Part shown: in pieces, positions 17,999 to 26,566 of the stretch
How the letters are laid out: every line of letters begins with the position of its first letter
Position numbering within the stretch: the first letter of the stretch is position 1
Source of the DNA: Paenimyroides ummariense
Lineage (GTDB): Bacteria > Bacteroidota > Bacteroidia > Flavobacteriales > Flavobacteriaceae
Assembly (NCBI RefSeq): GCF_900115115.1
Contig: NZ_FOVI01000002.1
Coordinates: 62,001 to 126,000, forward strand
Direction: 5' to 3'
Length of the DNA stretch: 64,000 nt
Notes under the pieces: generated by a model
Told to the model about the DNA's origin: nothing
Databases searched by the model: none
The model's input: only the letters and a program-made list of their open reading frames with translations
Made by a program: the position numbers and the translations under genes

Positions 17999-19966
17999 AT
18001 GAAAAAAGGATTATCACTATTAGCCTTGGCATCATTCTTATTTTTAGGAAATACCACGGCACAAGCACAGGCAGGTTTAAAAAAATCGGACAAAGAATAC
18101 GAAAACTGGGCGTATGTAGATGCTATGACCATCTATGAAAAAATCGTTAAAAAAGGATATGTAAGTCAGGATATTTTAGAAAAGTTAGGTAACACCTATT
18201 ACTTCAATGCTCGATATGCCGAAGCACAGCCTTTCTACGAACGCTTGTTTACAGAATTTGGAACGGAAGATATCGCTTCAGAATTTTACTATCGTTATGC
18301 ACAAACATTACAGCATGTTGGTAAAACTGCCGAAGCTAAAAACTATTACGATCAGTTTATAAGCAAAGCAGGTTCACAAACGCAGATTGCGGCGGTTCGT
18401 AAAAACGAAAAGGAACTTCAAAAACAGATTGTTGAAAATTCTGGTCGTTATCGTAACGTAGAAAATCTGCCAATAAATACGCAGTTTGCTGATTTTGGTA
18501 GCTATGTGCACAATGAAAAGCTTTATTTTACAAGCGCACGCGATACCGGTAGTTTTTCTAAAAAAATTCATACCTGGACAGGGGAGGCATTTACCAGTTT
18601 ATATGATTATCAATTGCCTAACGATACAATTAGCAAAAAGTCTAAGCCTAAAAAGCTAAAAGGCAATGTTAAAAGTAAGTTCAATGAATCGTCGGCAGTT
18701 TTAACGGAAGATGGTCAAACCATGTACTTTACCCGTAATAATATGTTGGGAGGAACCCGTGGTTATGATGCTGATAAAAATACGAAACTAAAAATTTATC
18801 GTGCGGAATTACAAAATGGTAAGTGGAATAATATCCAAGAACTACCATTTAACGGGAATGATTTTAATACGGCACACCCAACACTAAGTAAAGACGGAAG
18901 CGTACTTTATTTTGCCAGCGATCGTCCGGGTGGATTTGGAAATTCAGATTTATGGAAGGTAACCGTAAACGGCAACGGATACGGCGTGCCTCAGAATCTT
19001 GGACAGGGAATTAATACCGAAGGTAGAGAAACATTTCCGTACATAAACAGCAACGACGAACTTTATTTTTCAAGCGATGGCAGAATTGGTTTGGGCGGAT
19101 TAGATGTGTACGGTGTAAAAATTAAAGAAGACGGTAGTTTTTACGAAGTACAGAATATAGGTGAACCGGTAAACTCTAATACCGATGATTTTGCATATTA
19201 TATCGATTACAAAACCAAGAAAGGCTTTTTCTCGTCAAACAGAACAGGTGGTAAAGGAAACGATGATATCTATGGTTTTGTTGAAACCAGAGCTTTAAAG
19301 CTGGGTTGTGCGCAAGAATTGCTTGTTACAGTTTTAGATGCTAAAACAAACAATATTGTTACCGATGCATCATTAACGCTTTACGACAAGCTTTATAAAG
19401 AATTAGGTACATCAAACAAATATGCAAATAACGGCTACCGTTTTAATACCGAATACGAGTGCGGAGAAACGTATCGTGTAAAGGTTTCTAAAGATGGATA
19501 CATTACTAAAGAAGAAACATTGACTTTAGATAACGGATCGGGTATCAGCGAAAGAACAATCGTTCTGGAACCGAAAAAGGTAGAAGTGAAAAAGAACGAT
19601 GATTTGTTCAAAGTACTGAAGTTAAACCCGATTTATTTCGATTACGATAAAGATAACATTAGACCAGATGCTGCTTTAGAATTAGCTAAGGTTGTTGAGG
19701 TGCTGAAGGATTATCCGCGTATGAAGATCGATGTACGTTCGCATACCGATAGTCGTGGATCTGATGATTACAACCTAAAACTTTCGCAACGCAGAGCAAA
19801 ATCTACCGCAGAATGGATTGCTGCTCAAGGAATTGACCTGTCGCGAATTACCTACAAAGGTTACGGTGAAACGCAATTAATTAATAAATGTATCAATGGA
19901 GCAAAATGTTCGGATACAGAACACGAAGAAAACCGCAGATCAGAGTTTATTGTTTTAGAATTATAA
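17999..19966 (+). CDS. PorE-like OmpA family protein (TPR, PD40 propeller, CRD, OmpA)
   Basis: This is a 655-residue protein. After the signal peptide come TPR-like helices (about 30-150), WD40/PD40 propeller repeats (about 165-430: GSVLYFASDRPGGFGNSDLW, ELYFSSDGRIGLGGLDVY, KGFFSSNRTGGKGNDDIYGF), a carboxypeptidase-regulatory-like domain (about 440-530) and an OmpA C-terminal peptidoglycan-binding domain (about 550-655: YFDYDKDNIRPDA, SHTDSRGSDDYNLKLSQRRA, ENRRSEF). The architecture equals PorE, a T9SS component thought to anchor surface complexes to peptidoglycan. It is the third gene of the type B substrate/SprF/PorE module. Confidence 0.92.
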   Translation: MKKGLSLLALASFLFLGNTTAQAQAGLKKSDKEYENWAYVDAMTIYEKIVKKGYVSQDILEKLGNTYYFNARYAEAQPFYERLFTEFGTEDIASEFYYRYAQTLQHVGKTAEAKNYYDQFISKAGSQTQIAAVRKNEKELQKQIVENSGRYRNVENLPINTQFADFGSYVHNEKLYFTSARDTGSFSKKIHTWTGEAFTSLYDYQLPNDTISKKSKPKKLKGNVKSKFNESSAVLTEDGQTMYFTRNNMLGGTRGYDADKNTKLKIYRAELQNGKWNNIQELPFNGNDFNTAHPTLSKDGSVLYFASDRPGGFGNSDLWKVTVNGNGYGVPQNLGQGINTEGRETFPYINSNDELYFSSDGRIGLGGLDVYGVKIKEDGSFYEVQNIGEPVNSNTDDFAYYIDYKTKKGFFSSNRTGGKGNDDIYGFVETRALKLGCAQELLVTVLDAKTNNIVTDASLTLYDKLYKELGTSNKYANNGYRFNTEYECGETYRVKVSKDGYITKEETLTLDNGSGISERTIVLEPKKVEVKKNDDLFKVLKLNPIYFDYDKDNIRPDAALELAKVVEVLKDYPRMKIDVRSHTDSRGSDDYNLKLSQRRAKSTAEWIAAQGIDLSRITYKGYGETQLINKCINGAKCSDTEHEENRRSEFIVLEL

Positions 19967-19976
19967 CTATTTGCTT

Positions 19977-20114
19977 ATGAGTAAGTTTAAGAAAATTAAA
20001 AAGCTTTTAAACAAACCGCTTCCTCCGTGTATAAAAGAGAAAGTAATGAAAGTTATTAAAGAGATGAAAAATCACGACAATAACAACGACAGCATTCAAC
20101 TGAAAGAAGATTAA
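19977..20114 (+). CDS. Tiny basic protein (45 aa)
   Basis: ATG at 19977, ten bases after the PorE-like stop, opens a 45-codon frame ending at TAA 20112. The protein starts MSKFKKIKKLLNKPLPPCIK, followed by a Lys-rich helix and an acidic tail. The Shine-Dalgarno context is weak, but the frame is tight against the operon and precedes its terminator. The basic LLNK-PLPP start resembles the 48-residue protein at 1658-1804. No function is known. Confidence 0.5.
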   Translation: MSKFKKIKKLLNKPLPPCIKEKVMKVIKEMKNHDNNNDSIQLKED

Positions 20115-20161
20115 CAAAGAATATTCATTCAATTTTTTTAAATACAAGTACTTATAGAAAG

Positions 20162-20193
20162 AAAACCTTCGGTGTAAATGCCGAAGGTTTTTT
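20162..20193 (+). terminator. Terminator of cluster 1
   Basis: AAAACCTTCGG and CCGAAGGTTTT form an 11-base-pair stem around an eight-base loop, with a T-run. It closes the operon that ends with the 45-residue ORF. Confidence 0.85.
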
Positions 20194-20285
20194 GTTTTAT
20201 ATTGAAGTAAATTTTATATAGTCATTGTGACTCAGGAGGAATCTTTCAAAATTAATCCATTTTATTCTGATTAAACTTTATTTAC

Positions 20286-22262
20286 CTATTCCTTCTTATC
20301 GGCTCTGCGTTTTAGCGGAATATCTAACGGGTTCTTATTTAAAAGCAGCGGATAATATTCAATTTTAACCGAACTGTTATCCAATCCAAACGCTTTTTCT
20401 TCTGATAAACTTCGTCTGCGGATAAAGGCATAACAGTCTAAAATAAATTTTTCGTACCAAGGCAGATCATTATCAAACGACACTACTTTTTCTATGATAA
20501 TGTATTTATGATCGGCAGTAATCTGGTTTTTTCTAAGCGAATGATAGGTACTTAATCGGTTAAATTCGCCACACATACTTAGATCTTCCAATACCTTTTT
20601 AAACAGCGGACTTATTTTTGGAGCGATACGGAATCCCAAATAAAAATCGACACGGATGATTTTATCTGAAAATTTTTTGATCTGATATTCCATTCCGTAA
20701 GGTTCGTCAATAACGTTTACATGCAGCATCCAATATACATCGGCGCGTTTTGGTCGTTTGTAAAGTATAGAATAGATAACTTTCGATTCAATTTCATTCT
20801 TATTGTGCGCGTTCGTCAGATAAATTAAATTGTTGGCATATTGCGGAATACTTTCATCGTTGCTTAAATCTTCAATGACAGTAGTGTAATCTTCTAAACG
20901 AACAAATTCGGTATAATTTTTACGGATTCGTTTCCCTAAAAACCAAATGGTCATAACAAAAGCAATGGCTCCGGCTACAATCAATGAAACGTATCCGCCG
21001 TGATGAAATTTATCGATATTCGCTATAAAGAACGATACCTCAAGAATGCTGTAAACCAATACAAACGCCAAAATAATCAACTTATTGAATCGTTTTAAAA
21101 TCATGTAATAGGTCAGCAAAATACTGGTTGCCATCATACACATGATAATTGCCAAACCGTAAGCAGCTTCCATATTGCTTGATTCTTTAAAGTACAACAC
21201 CACCAAAATACACCCGATACATAAAATCCAGTTGGTAGATGGTATGTAAAGCTGTCCTTTAATGATTGATGGATATTTAACCAAAACACGCGGCCATAAG
21301 TTTAATCGCATCGCCTCGTTAATCATGGTAAACGATCCGGTAATTAAAGCCTGCGCCGCAATAACGGCAGCCAATGTTGCAATTACAATACCGATTGGAA
21401 TAAACCATTCGGGCATCATTAAATAAAACGGATTTTGAATAAACTCTATACCGTTGTCAAATGTTTTTAGTTGAATATTGGTGTGCGAAAGTAGAAATGC
21501 ACCTTGACCGAGATAATTTAAAGCTAGCGTAGTTTTAACAAACATCCAGCTTATACGGATGTTTTTTATACCGCAATGCCCCAAATCACTGTACAATGCT
21601 TCGGCACCCGTTGTACATAAAAATACAAAGCCCAAAACGTAAAAACCTTCCGGATGCTCGGTTAATAGTAAATAGGCATAATAAGGGTTTACTGCTTTAA
21701 GAATTTCGGGTACTTCGGTGATCTGCAAAAGACCAACACCACCTAACATTAAAAACCAGATTAGCATAATAGGACCAAAGAATTTACCAATGGTTTTGGT
21801 TCCGTAGCTTTGAAAGAAGAATAAAACCAAGATGATTCCTATTACAAAAGGGATGGTCTGTAAATCAGGATAATAGATTTTGATACCTTCCAACGCCGAT
21901 GAAATAGAAATGGGCGGCGTAATAAATCCGTCGGCAAGCATGGCACTACCACCAATCAACGCCGGAACAATCAGCCACTTTTTCTTGAGTTTTTTTACCA
22001 AGGTGTAAAGCGAAAAAATACCACCTTCGCCTTTATTGTCGGCTTGTAACGTAAGCCAAACGTATTTAATGCTGGTTTGCAGCGTAAGTGTCCAAAGAAC
22101 GCACGAAACGGCTCCGAGCACTAAATTGGAATTAATGGGCGAGTTCCCAAAAATTGCTTTCATTACGTATAATGGCGATGTACCAATATCTCCGTAAATA
22201 ATACCTAACGTTATTAATAAAGCACCTGCGGTTACCTTATTAACGCTGTGTTTTGCTTCCAC
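20286..22262 (-). CDS. kup: Kup-type potassium uptake permease
   Basis: This is a 658-residue protein with about 12 membrane helices in the first 440 residues and a cytoplasmic C-terminal domain. The start contains the family signature GIIYGDIGTSPLY (about 18-30), and later ADNKGEGGIFSLYTLV and the selectivity-related region ALEGI. Kup proteins take up K+ with protons. The length is usual for the family. It is a single gene with its own TACATTTG -7 box upstream, convergent with cluster 1. Confidence 0.95.
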   Translation of the reverse strand: MEAKHSVNKVTAGALLITLGIIYGDIGTSPLYVMKAIFGNSPINSNLVLGAVSCVLWTLTLQTSIKYVWLTLQADNKGEGGIFSLYTLVKKLKKKWLIVPALIGGSAMLADGFITPPISISSALEGIKIYYPDLQTIPFVIGIILVLFFFQSYGTKTIGKFFGPIMLIWFLMLGGVGLLQITEVPEILKAVNPYYAYLLLTEHPEGFYVLGFVFLCTTGAEALYSDLGHCGIKNIRISWMFVKTTLALNYLGQGAFLLSHTNIQLKTFDNGIEFIQNPFYLMMPEWFIPIGIVIATLAAVIAAQALITGSFTMINEAMRLNLWPRVLVKYPSIIKGQLYIPSTNWILCIGCILVVLYFKESSNMEAAYGLAIIMCMMATSILLTYYMILKRFNKLIILAFVLVYSILEVSFFIANIDKFHHGGYVSLIVAGAIAFVMTIWFLGKRIRKNYTEFVRLEDYTTVIEDLSNDESIPQYANNLIYLTNAHNKNEIESKVIYSILYKRPKRADVYWMLHVNVIDEPYGMEYQIKKFSDKIIRVDFYLGFRIAPKISPLFKKVLEDLSMCGEFNRLSTYHSLRKNQITADHKYIIIEKVVSFDNDLPWYEKFILDCYAFIRRRSLSEEKAFGLDNSSVKIEYYPLLLNKNPLDIPLKRRADKKE

Positions 22263-22362
22263 TTAAAATAGGAATTGATTAAAATTATTGTTGTTTTTCG
22301 TCGGTTTTCTGTCGATCTGCTATTCTAAAACGACTTCAACTATCAAACTGACAAAAAGTTGC

Positions 22363-22370
22363 CAAATGTA
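22363..22370 (-). promoter_or_regulatory. -7 promoter element of kup
   Basis: Read on the minus strand this is TACATTTG, matching TAnnTTTG, about 100 bases before the kup ATG. No clear upstream TTG was found. Confidence 0.4.
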
Positions 22371-22656
22371 TAAAATTTGCTTATACTAAAGTACTAAAAT
22401 TAAATTTTTTAAAGGTAAGGTAATTGTTGTTTTTTAATAAGGGTAAAAGATCTATTGAAAGTTCTTTTATTAACTGGTGTGATGTAGCTTGTTTGTCATT
22501 CCGTAGGAATCTCAATGCACACGAATTGTCTTTATAAAATTTCAGAAAAGTAATAAATCATTACATAAACATTTTTTTTATTTTTAAGTAATAAACTAAT
22601 TTTATGTTAAAAAATTTATTATATTTACAATACAATTAATTAAAAATTATAACATT
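22371..22656. other. Intergenic region before the poly-G lipoprotein gene
   Basis: AT-rich region carrying a dispersed 21-base repeat (22492-22512) and a TATATTTA sequence near 22619 that resembles a -7 box for the following gene. No ORF or other structure was seen. Confidence 0.4.
22492..22512 (+). repeat. Dispersed 21-base intergenic repeat, copy 1
   Basis: The word TTTGTCATTCCGTAGGAATC plus T occurs here and again at 29140-29160, identical over 21 bases and in the same orientation. The core (CATTCC-GTA-GGAAT) is close to palindromic. Similar GTCATTCC words are common intergenic elements in Flavobacteriia. Confidence 0.65.
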
Positions 22657-23734
22657 ATGAAAAAATTACTTTTTTTACTGGGGGGGGGTAGTAACCCTTA
22701 CAGCATGTACAAGTGACAGTGTTTTTGAAGACATGGATCAGCAAAACGAAGAAGCTGGTTCGCAATACCAAACCAACAGTTTTAACGACAATGGAAGTGG
22801 AGGATTTATTGGTGGAGGTCTAAGCAACCTGGCAATAAATTATTACTCACCTTGGGATATTTGGTGGAATAGAGGTCCTGAATATTATGATATGCAGCCT
22901 TCCTATGTTATTAGTAACGGTATAGATGAAGAAAGTTCTTCCCCTTATACAATACGCGTACATGCCTGGATAGGTTTGGCGTATTTTGATGGTGATAACG
23001 ATGGTCTATTTTATGATATATCTCCAACCCGGTTTGGTAATCCTCCGTTATTAGTTGCCGATATGACTGCAAATCCATTTGCGTATCAAAATTTGTATGT
23101 TAACAATGAAGAAGTTGGTAATCTTGTAAGAACAACTACTTCTTTAGATTTCTTACCTCAAGAAGGTGCTAGAATTGAAGATTTACGAGATCATTTGCCT
23201 ATGCCAAATGGAACTGCTCCTAGATATGCCAGTACACCTCCACCATATAATTGGGCAGCTTGGGCTGGTGGTTTTGATTGCACAGGAACTTTAACACCGC
23301 AAGAAGAACTTTTATTAAGAGATTACGGTAAAGTTTTCTTTTACGAGGTGGATGTTTTTGAAGGAGCGGCATTTGTAGGTACGTACTATTTACACCCTGA
23401 TATACAAACTTTATATGACGGCTCTGTTTCCAAATGGGAAAAAGTACCAGACGCATCTGGTACAACACATTTACAAGGAAACTTTCCACCTATTGGTAAT
23501 TTCCCTTTATATTATTATACTGATACTGCTAATCCAACCACAGCTACTAAATACGACCCTAATAACGGTGGGTCTGGTGATTTCTGTAATTCGTATGAAG
23601 TGGTTTTTGATGCGCGGAATTTATACAAACACACCATAACCGGTGGTAGTGTGCCTAAAACAATTACTATGGATTTTCTGCAAAGTAATACCACTTTCTG
23701 GTGGCATTCTGCTTTAACATTAACAGTACAATAA
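22657..23734 (+). pseudogene. Lipoprotein gene out of frame at a G9 tract (phase-variation candidate)
   Basis: ATG 22657 begins MKKLLFLL, but with nine Gs the frame ends after 19 residues. With eight Gs it would read MKKLLFLLGGVVTLTACTSD and run on for 358 residues to TAA at 23734: a perfect lipoprotein signal with lipobox LTAC. The body (open from 22733) is rich in Asn, Tyr and Trp, with no recognised family (WDIWWNRGPEYYDMQP, AAWAGGFDCTG, FWWHSALTLTVQ). The otherwise intact 330-codon frame argues against old decay. The gene is therefore either switched off by slippage in the G tract or affected by a homopolymer sequencing error. It precedes a T9SS type A protein gene. Confidence 0.75.
22680..22688 (+). 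repeat. Nine-G homopolymer tract
   Basis: Nine consecutive Gs lie inside the signal-peptide codons of the lipoprotein gene. This is remarkable in an AT-rich sequence; the next longest G-run noticed is six, at 40829-40834 in another signal peptide. Loss of one G or gain of two would put the gene in frame. Confidence 0.9.
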
Positions 23735-23750
23735 TAAATGCATGTAAAAT

Positions 23751-23772
23751 GGCGGTATAGCACCGCCTTTTT
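23751..23772 (+). terminator. Terminator after the poly-G lipoprotein gene
   Basis: GGCGGT and ACCGCC form a six-base-pair GC-rich stem with a five-base loop (ATAGC), followed by TTTTT. Confidence 0.75.
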
Positions 23773-23789
23773 ACCTAAAATTTTGAATT

Positions 23790-24866
23790 ATGAAAAACGG
23801 TAAATTATTTTTAATATCGTTATTGTTTGTACCATTTACAATAAAAGCACAGGTTTTATACAACGAAACCTTTAATAATTATACGCTTGGCAATTTAGGT
23901 ACCGATTGTACAGATACCGTTCCAGGGCAAGGCGGTTGGTTAACACTATGTCGCGGTAATACACCCACCAGCAATAATTATTCTAACATTACCAGCGAAG
24001 CTAACAAAGGTAGCGTACTTACCTTATCAAGCGGTACTGCAATGCCAACAAACGTTGGTGTAGCAGCAAAAAAAGTAGGTATAGATGCATTAATAAACCA
24101 GCGTACCCCGGGTAATAATGTTATAAAGTTTGAGATTGATTATTATACAGGCGCAGCACATTCGGTAGCAGGTACATATACGCAACAAATAATATTAGGT
24201 GATGATGCTACCGGAAATATTTTGCTGCTTGATAAACAATTGTTTAAGTATTCATTAGTAGCTATTAATGGTTCGTTAGATGTTATAGGGAAAGACCTTA
24301 GCGGTAATATTAAATTAGATAAAAACGCAGCACCCAATTCCGTGTTACCATTTAATACGTGGGTTAATTTTATTGTATATTTAGATTACAACAATAAAAA
24401 AGCGTATTTTGAAACGCCTTATTTTAATACCATAGCCGTAGCCGATTTTTTAAAAACAAAAACGTCTACCAATTTAATAGAAGATTTTAAGCCCACAGTA
24501 TTGGCATTTACGTTTACATCTTTAAACCAAACTACTACTGTTGATATGGTTAATAAATACGATAATATAAAAATAACCGCATTAAAAAGTGTACCGGCTT
24601 ATGTGTTAAGTGCTGAGGATTTTTTAGCTGCAAAATTTAATATATACCCCAACCCGGTAACCAATATTGTTAATATAACCAACAGCGAAAATATGCTGGT
24701 ACAGCAGGTTGTAATTTACGATGTTGCAGGTAAGCAGTTAAGTACGCAAAGTTTTAACAACGAAACCCAAATACAGTTAAATGTAGAAAACTTGGCAAGC
24801 GGTACCTATATGCTGCATTTACAAACAGCGCAAGGTACAGCAGTTAAAAAGCTGATTAAAAAATAG
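23790..24866 (+). CDS. T9SS type A sorting domain protein
   Basis: This is a 358-residue exported protein with a signal peptide ending KAQ. Residues about 20-260 form a beta-rich, probably jelly-roll domain (LYNETFNNYTLGNLG..., VDMVNKYDNIKITAL). The last 80 residues are a type A CTD: FNIYPNPVTNIVNI, VVIYDVAGKQL, LNVENLASGTYMLHL, KKLIKK. Such domains are recognised by T9SS and cleaved on export. No catalytic motif is evident. The N-terminal part may bind carbohydrate or another surface ligand. Confidence 0.85.
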   Translation: MKNGKLFLISLLFVPFTIKAQVLYNETFNNYTLGNLGTDCTDTVPGQGGWLTLCRGNTPTSNNYSNITSEANKGSVLTLSSGTAMPTNVGVAAKKVGIDALINQRTPGNNVIKFEIDYYTGAAHSVAGTYTQQIILGDDATGNILLLDKQLFKYSLVAINGSLDVIGKDLSGNIKLDKNAAPNSVLPFNTWVNFIVYLDYNNKKAYFETPYFNTIAVADFLKTKTSTNLIEDFKPTVLAFTFTSLNQTTTVDMVNKYDNIKITALKSVPAYVLSAEDFLAAKFNIYPNPVTNIVNITNSENMLVQQVVIYDVAGKQLSTQSFNNETQIQLNVENLASGTYMLHLQTAQGTAVKKLIKK

Positions 24867-24915
24867 TTTTGCTTTTATGTATAATGTAGATTGTATCGTT
24901 GTACTAAAACAATAT

Positions 24916-24952
24916 AAAAAACTCCCTGATTAAAATAGTCAGGGAGTTTTTT
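24916..24952. terminator. Bidirectional terminator
   Basis: AAAAAACTCCCTGA and TCAGGGAGTTTTTT form a perfect stem with A- and T-runs on the two sides, between convergent genes. The rnpA stop codon lies inside the right arm. Confidence 0.9.
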
Positions 24953-25316
24953 GTAAGGTATCTGTAAACTTCTCAAAAAGTTTTTTGGTTTTTTCTTCAA
25001 TTTCTTGGTAAGTTAATCGTTCTTTGGTTTGGTAAAAGAACATCATTACATAAGGTTCTTTTAAATTGTTCAGTAGCAATTCTTTGTTTAAACGGTAGCA
25101 TTCACGCAAAACACGTTTAAAATAATTGCGGTCAACTGCTTTTTTAAAGTATCTTTTAGAAACCGAAACGCCCATTTGCAAAGGAACATCTAAATCTTTC
25201 ACCGGAACGTAAACCAGTCGTAGCGGATATTTGGTAACCGTACGTCCTTCCGAAAAAAGCAAATCAATATGCTTTTTCTTTTTCAGTTTTTCGGTTTTGG
25301 GATACTTATGGTTCAT
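24939..25316 (-). CDS. rnpA: Ribonuclease P protein component
   Basis: This is a 125-residue basic protein with the RNase P protein signature: FSEGRTVTKYPLRLVYV, then GVSVSKRYFKKAVDRNYFKRVLRECYRLNK (about 48-77), where the RNxxKRxxRE motif contacts the RNA subunit. It matures tRNA 5' ends together with the rnpB RNA, which is not in this window. rpmH is not adjacent, as is common in Flavobacteriia. Confidence 0.95.
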   Translation of the reverse strand: MNHKYPKTEKLKKKKHIDLLFSEGRTVTKYPLRLVYVPVKDLDVPLQMGVSVSKRYFKKAVDRNYFKRVLRECYRLNKELLLNNLKEPYVMMFFYQTKERLTYQEIEEKTKKLFEKFTDTLQKTP

Positions 25317-25324
25317 AAATCACT

Positions 25325-25571
25325 ACTATGTGGCAAAAATACTGTTTTGTGTCGGTTTTAAAACAATAATTAGCCACAGATTCACAGATTTTACTTTTTG
25401 GCGAAAATATAATTTTAATAAACGACGAAATATCAAAATATATATCTAAAAAAAATCACCACATAGTAAATTATATTATAGACACTTTATTAGATTTCAT
25501 AGTCCACCTTTGGTGGTATAGTTTTGAAAGGTCGGCACTGCTTTAAACAAAAATCTATGGGACTATGTGGT
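25325..25571. repeat. ACTATGTGGT / ACCACATAGT inverted repeats in a 320-base gap
   Basis: The gap between rnpA and the hydrolase gene holds ACTATGTGG at 25325, ACCACATAGT at 25458 and ACTATGTGGT at 25562. The last two form a perfect ten-base inverted repeat about 95 bases apart, with a smaller CCACCTTTGGTGG palindrome between them (25503-25515). No gene was seen here. This looks like a small non-coding intergenic element of the kind scattered through flavobacterial genomes. Confidence 0.5.
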
Positions 25572-25640
25572 TTAAAATACCTGTGGCAAAAACTAAAAAT
25601 TATTCCTATTTTTACTAATTCATAAAAAAACAGAACAATA

Positions 25641-26498
25641 ATGAAACTACATGCCATAGAAGCAGGTAATTTTAAGTTAGACGGCGGCGCTATGTTTGGC
25701 GTGGTTCCAAAAGTGCTTTGGAATAAAACCAATCCTGCCGATGCCAATAATCAGATTGATCTTGCTGCGCGATGCTTATTAATTGAAGACGGTAACCGGT
25801 TGATTTTGATTGATACCGGTATGGGCAACAAACAGAGCGATAAGTTTTTTGGCTTTTACAACATGTGGGGCGATTTTGATTTGCAACGATCTTTAAAAGA
25901 AAAAGGTTTTAGCAAAGACGATATCACCGATGTATTTTTAACCCATCTGCATTTTGATCATTGTGGCGGAGCCGTTTCTTGGAACGATTCGCAAACGGGT
26001 TACGAACCTACTTTTAAAAATGCAACCTATTGGAGCAACGAAAACCATTGGGATTGGGCTACAAAGCCAAATCCGCGTGAAAAAGCATCGTTTTTATCAG
26101 AAAATATTTTGCCATTGCAAGAAAGCGGTCAGTTGAAATTTGTTCAGCCAAATTCAAATCCCAACGAAATTGTATCAGATCTTAACTTCGGCGTTTTGTT
26201 TGTAGATGGTCATACTGAAAAACAAATGATTCCGCACATAAAATATCAAGATAAAACTATTGTTTTTTGTGCCGATTTGTTGCCAACTGCCGGACACATT
26301 CCGTTGCCGTATGTAATGGGGTACGACACCCGACCTTTATTAACCTTGGGCGAGAAAGAACAATTTTTAAAGAATGCCGCAGCAAATAATTATTATCTGT
26401 ATCTGGAACACGATGCGCACAACCCAATAATTACCTTACAGGAAACCGAAAAAGGCGTCCGTTTAAACGAGGTTTTTTCTATTAACGATATTTTATGA
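25641..26498 (+). CDS. Metallo-beta-lactamase-fold hydrolase
   Basis: This is a 285-residue cytoplasmic protein with no signal peptide. The metal-binding motif THLHFDHCGG places His102, His104, Asp106 and His107. Further expected ligands are His214 in the DGHTEKQM stretch, the Asp of CADLLPTAGH and His263 in EHDAH. The layout resembles AHL-lactonase-like and related hydrolases of the MBL superfamily; the real substrate is unknown. It lies 68 bases before the S8 peptidase gene. Confidence 0.85.
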   Translation: MKLHAIEAGNFKLDGGAMFGVVPKVLWNKTNPADANNQIDLAARCLLIEDGNRLILIDTGMGNKQSDKFFGFYNMWGDFDLQRSLKEKGFSKDDITDVFLTHLHFDHCGGAVSWNDSQTGYEPTFKNATYWSNENHWDWATKPNPREKASFLSENILPLQESGQLKFVQPNSNPNEIVSDLNFGVLFVDGHTEKQMIPHIKYQDKTIVFCADLLPTAGHIPLPYVMGYDTRPLLTLGEKEQFLKNAAANNYYLYLEHDAHNPIITLQETEKGVRLNEVFSINDIL

Positions 26499-26566
26499 TA
26501 TTGATTTGTAACATATCGGTTTTTTTAATACCAATTAATTAGAAATAAAATTTAAGATTATATCAA

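Noticed and set aside
24939..25316. rnpA as a marker of the replication origin
   Set aside because: No rpmH, dnaA or DnaA-box cluster is near; in Flavobacteriia rnpA is often remote from the origin.
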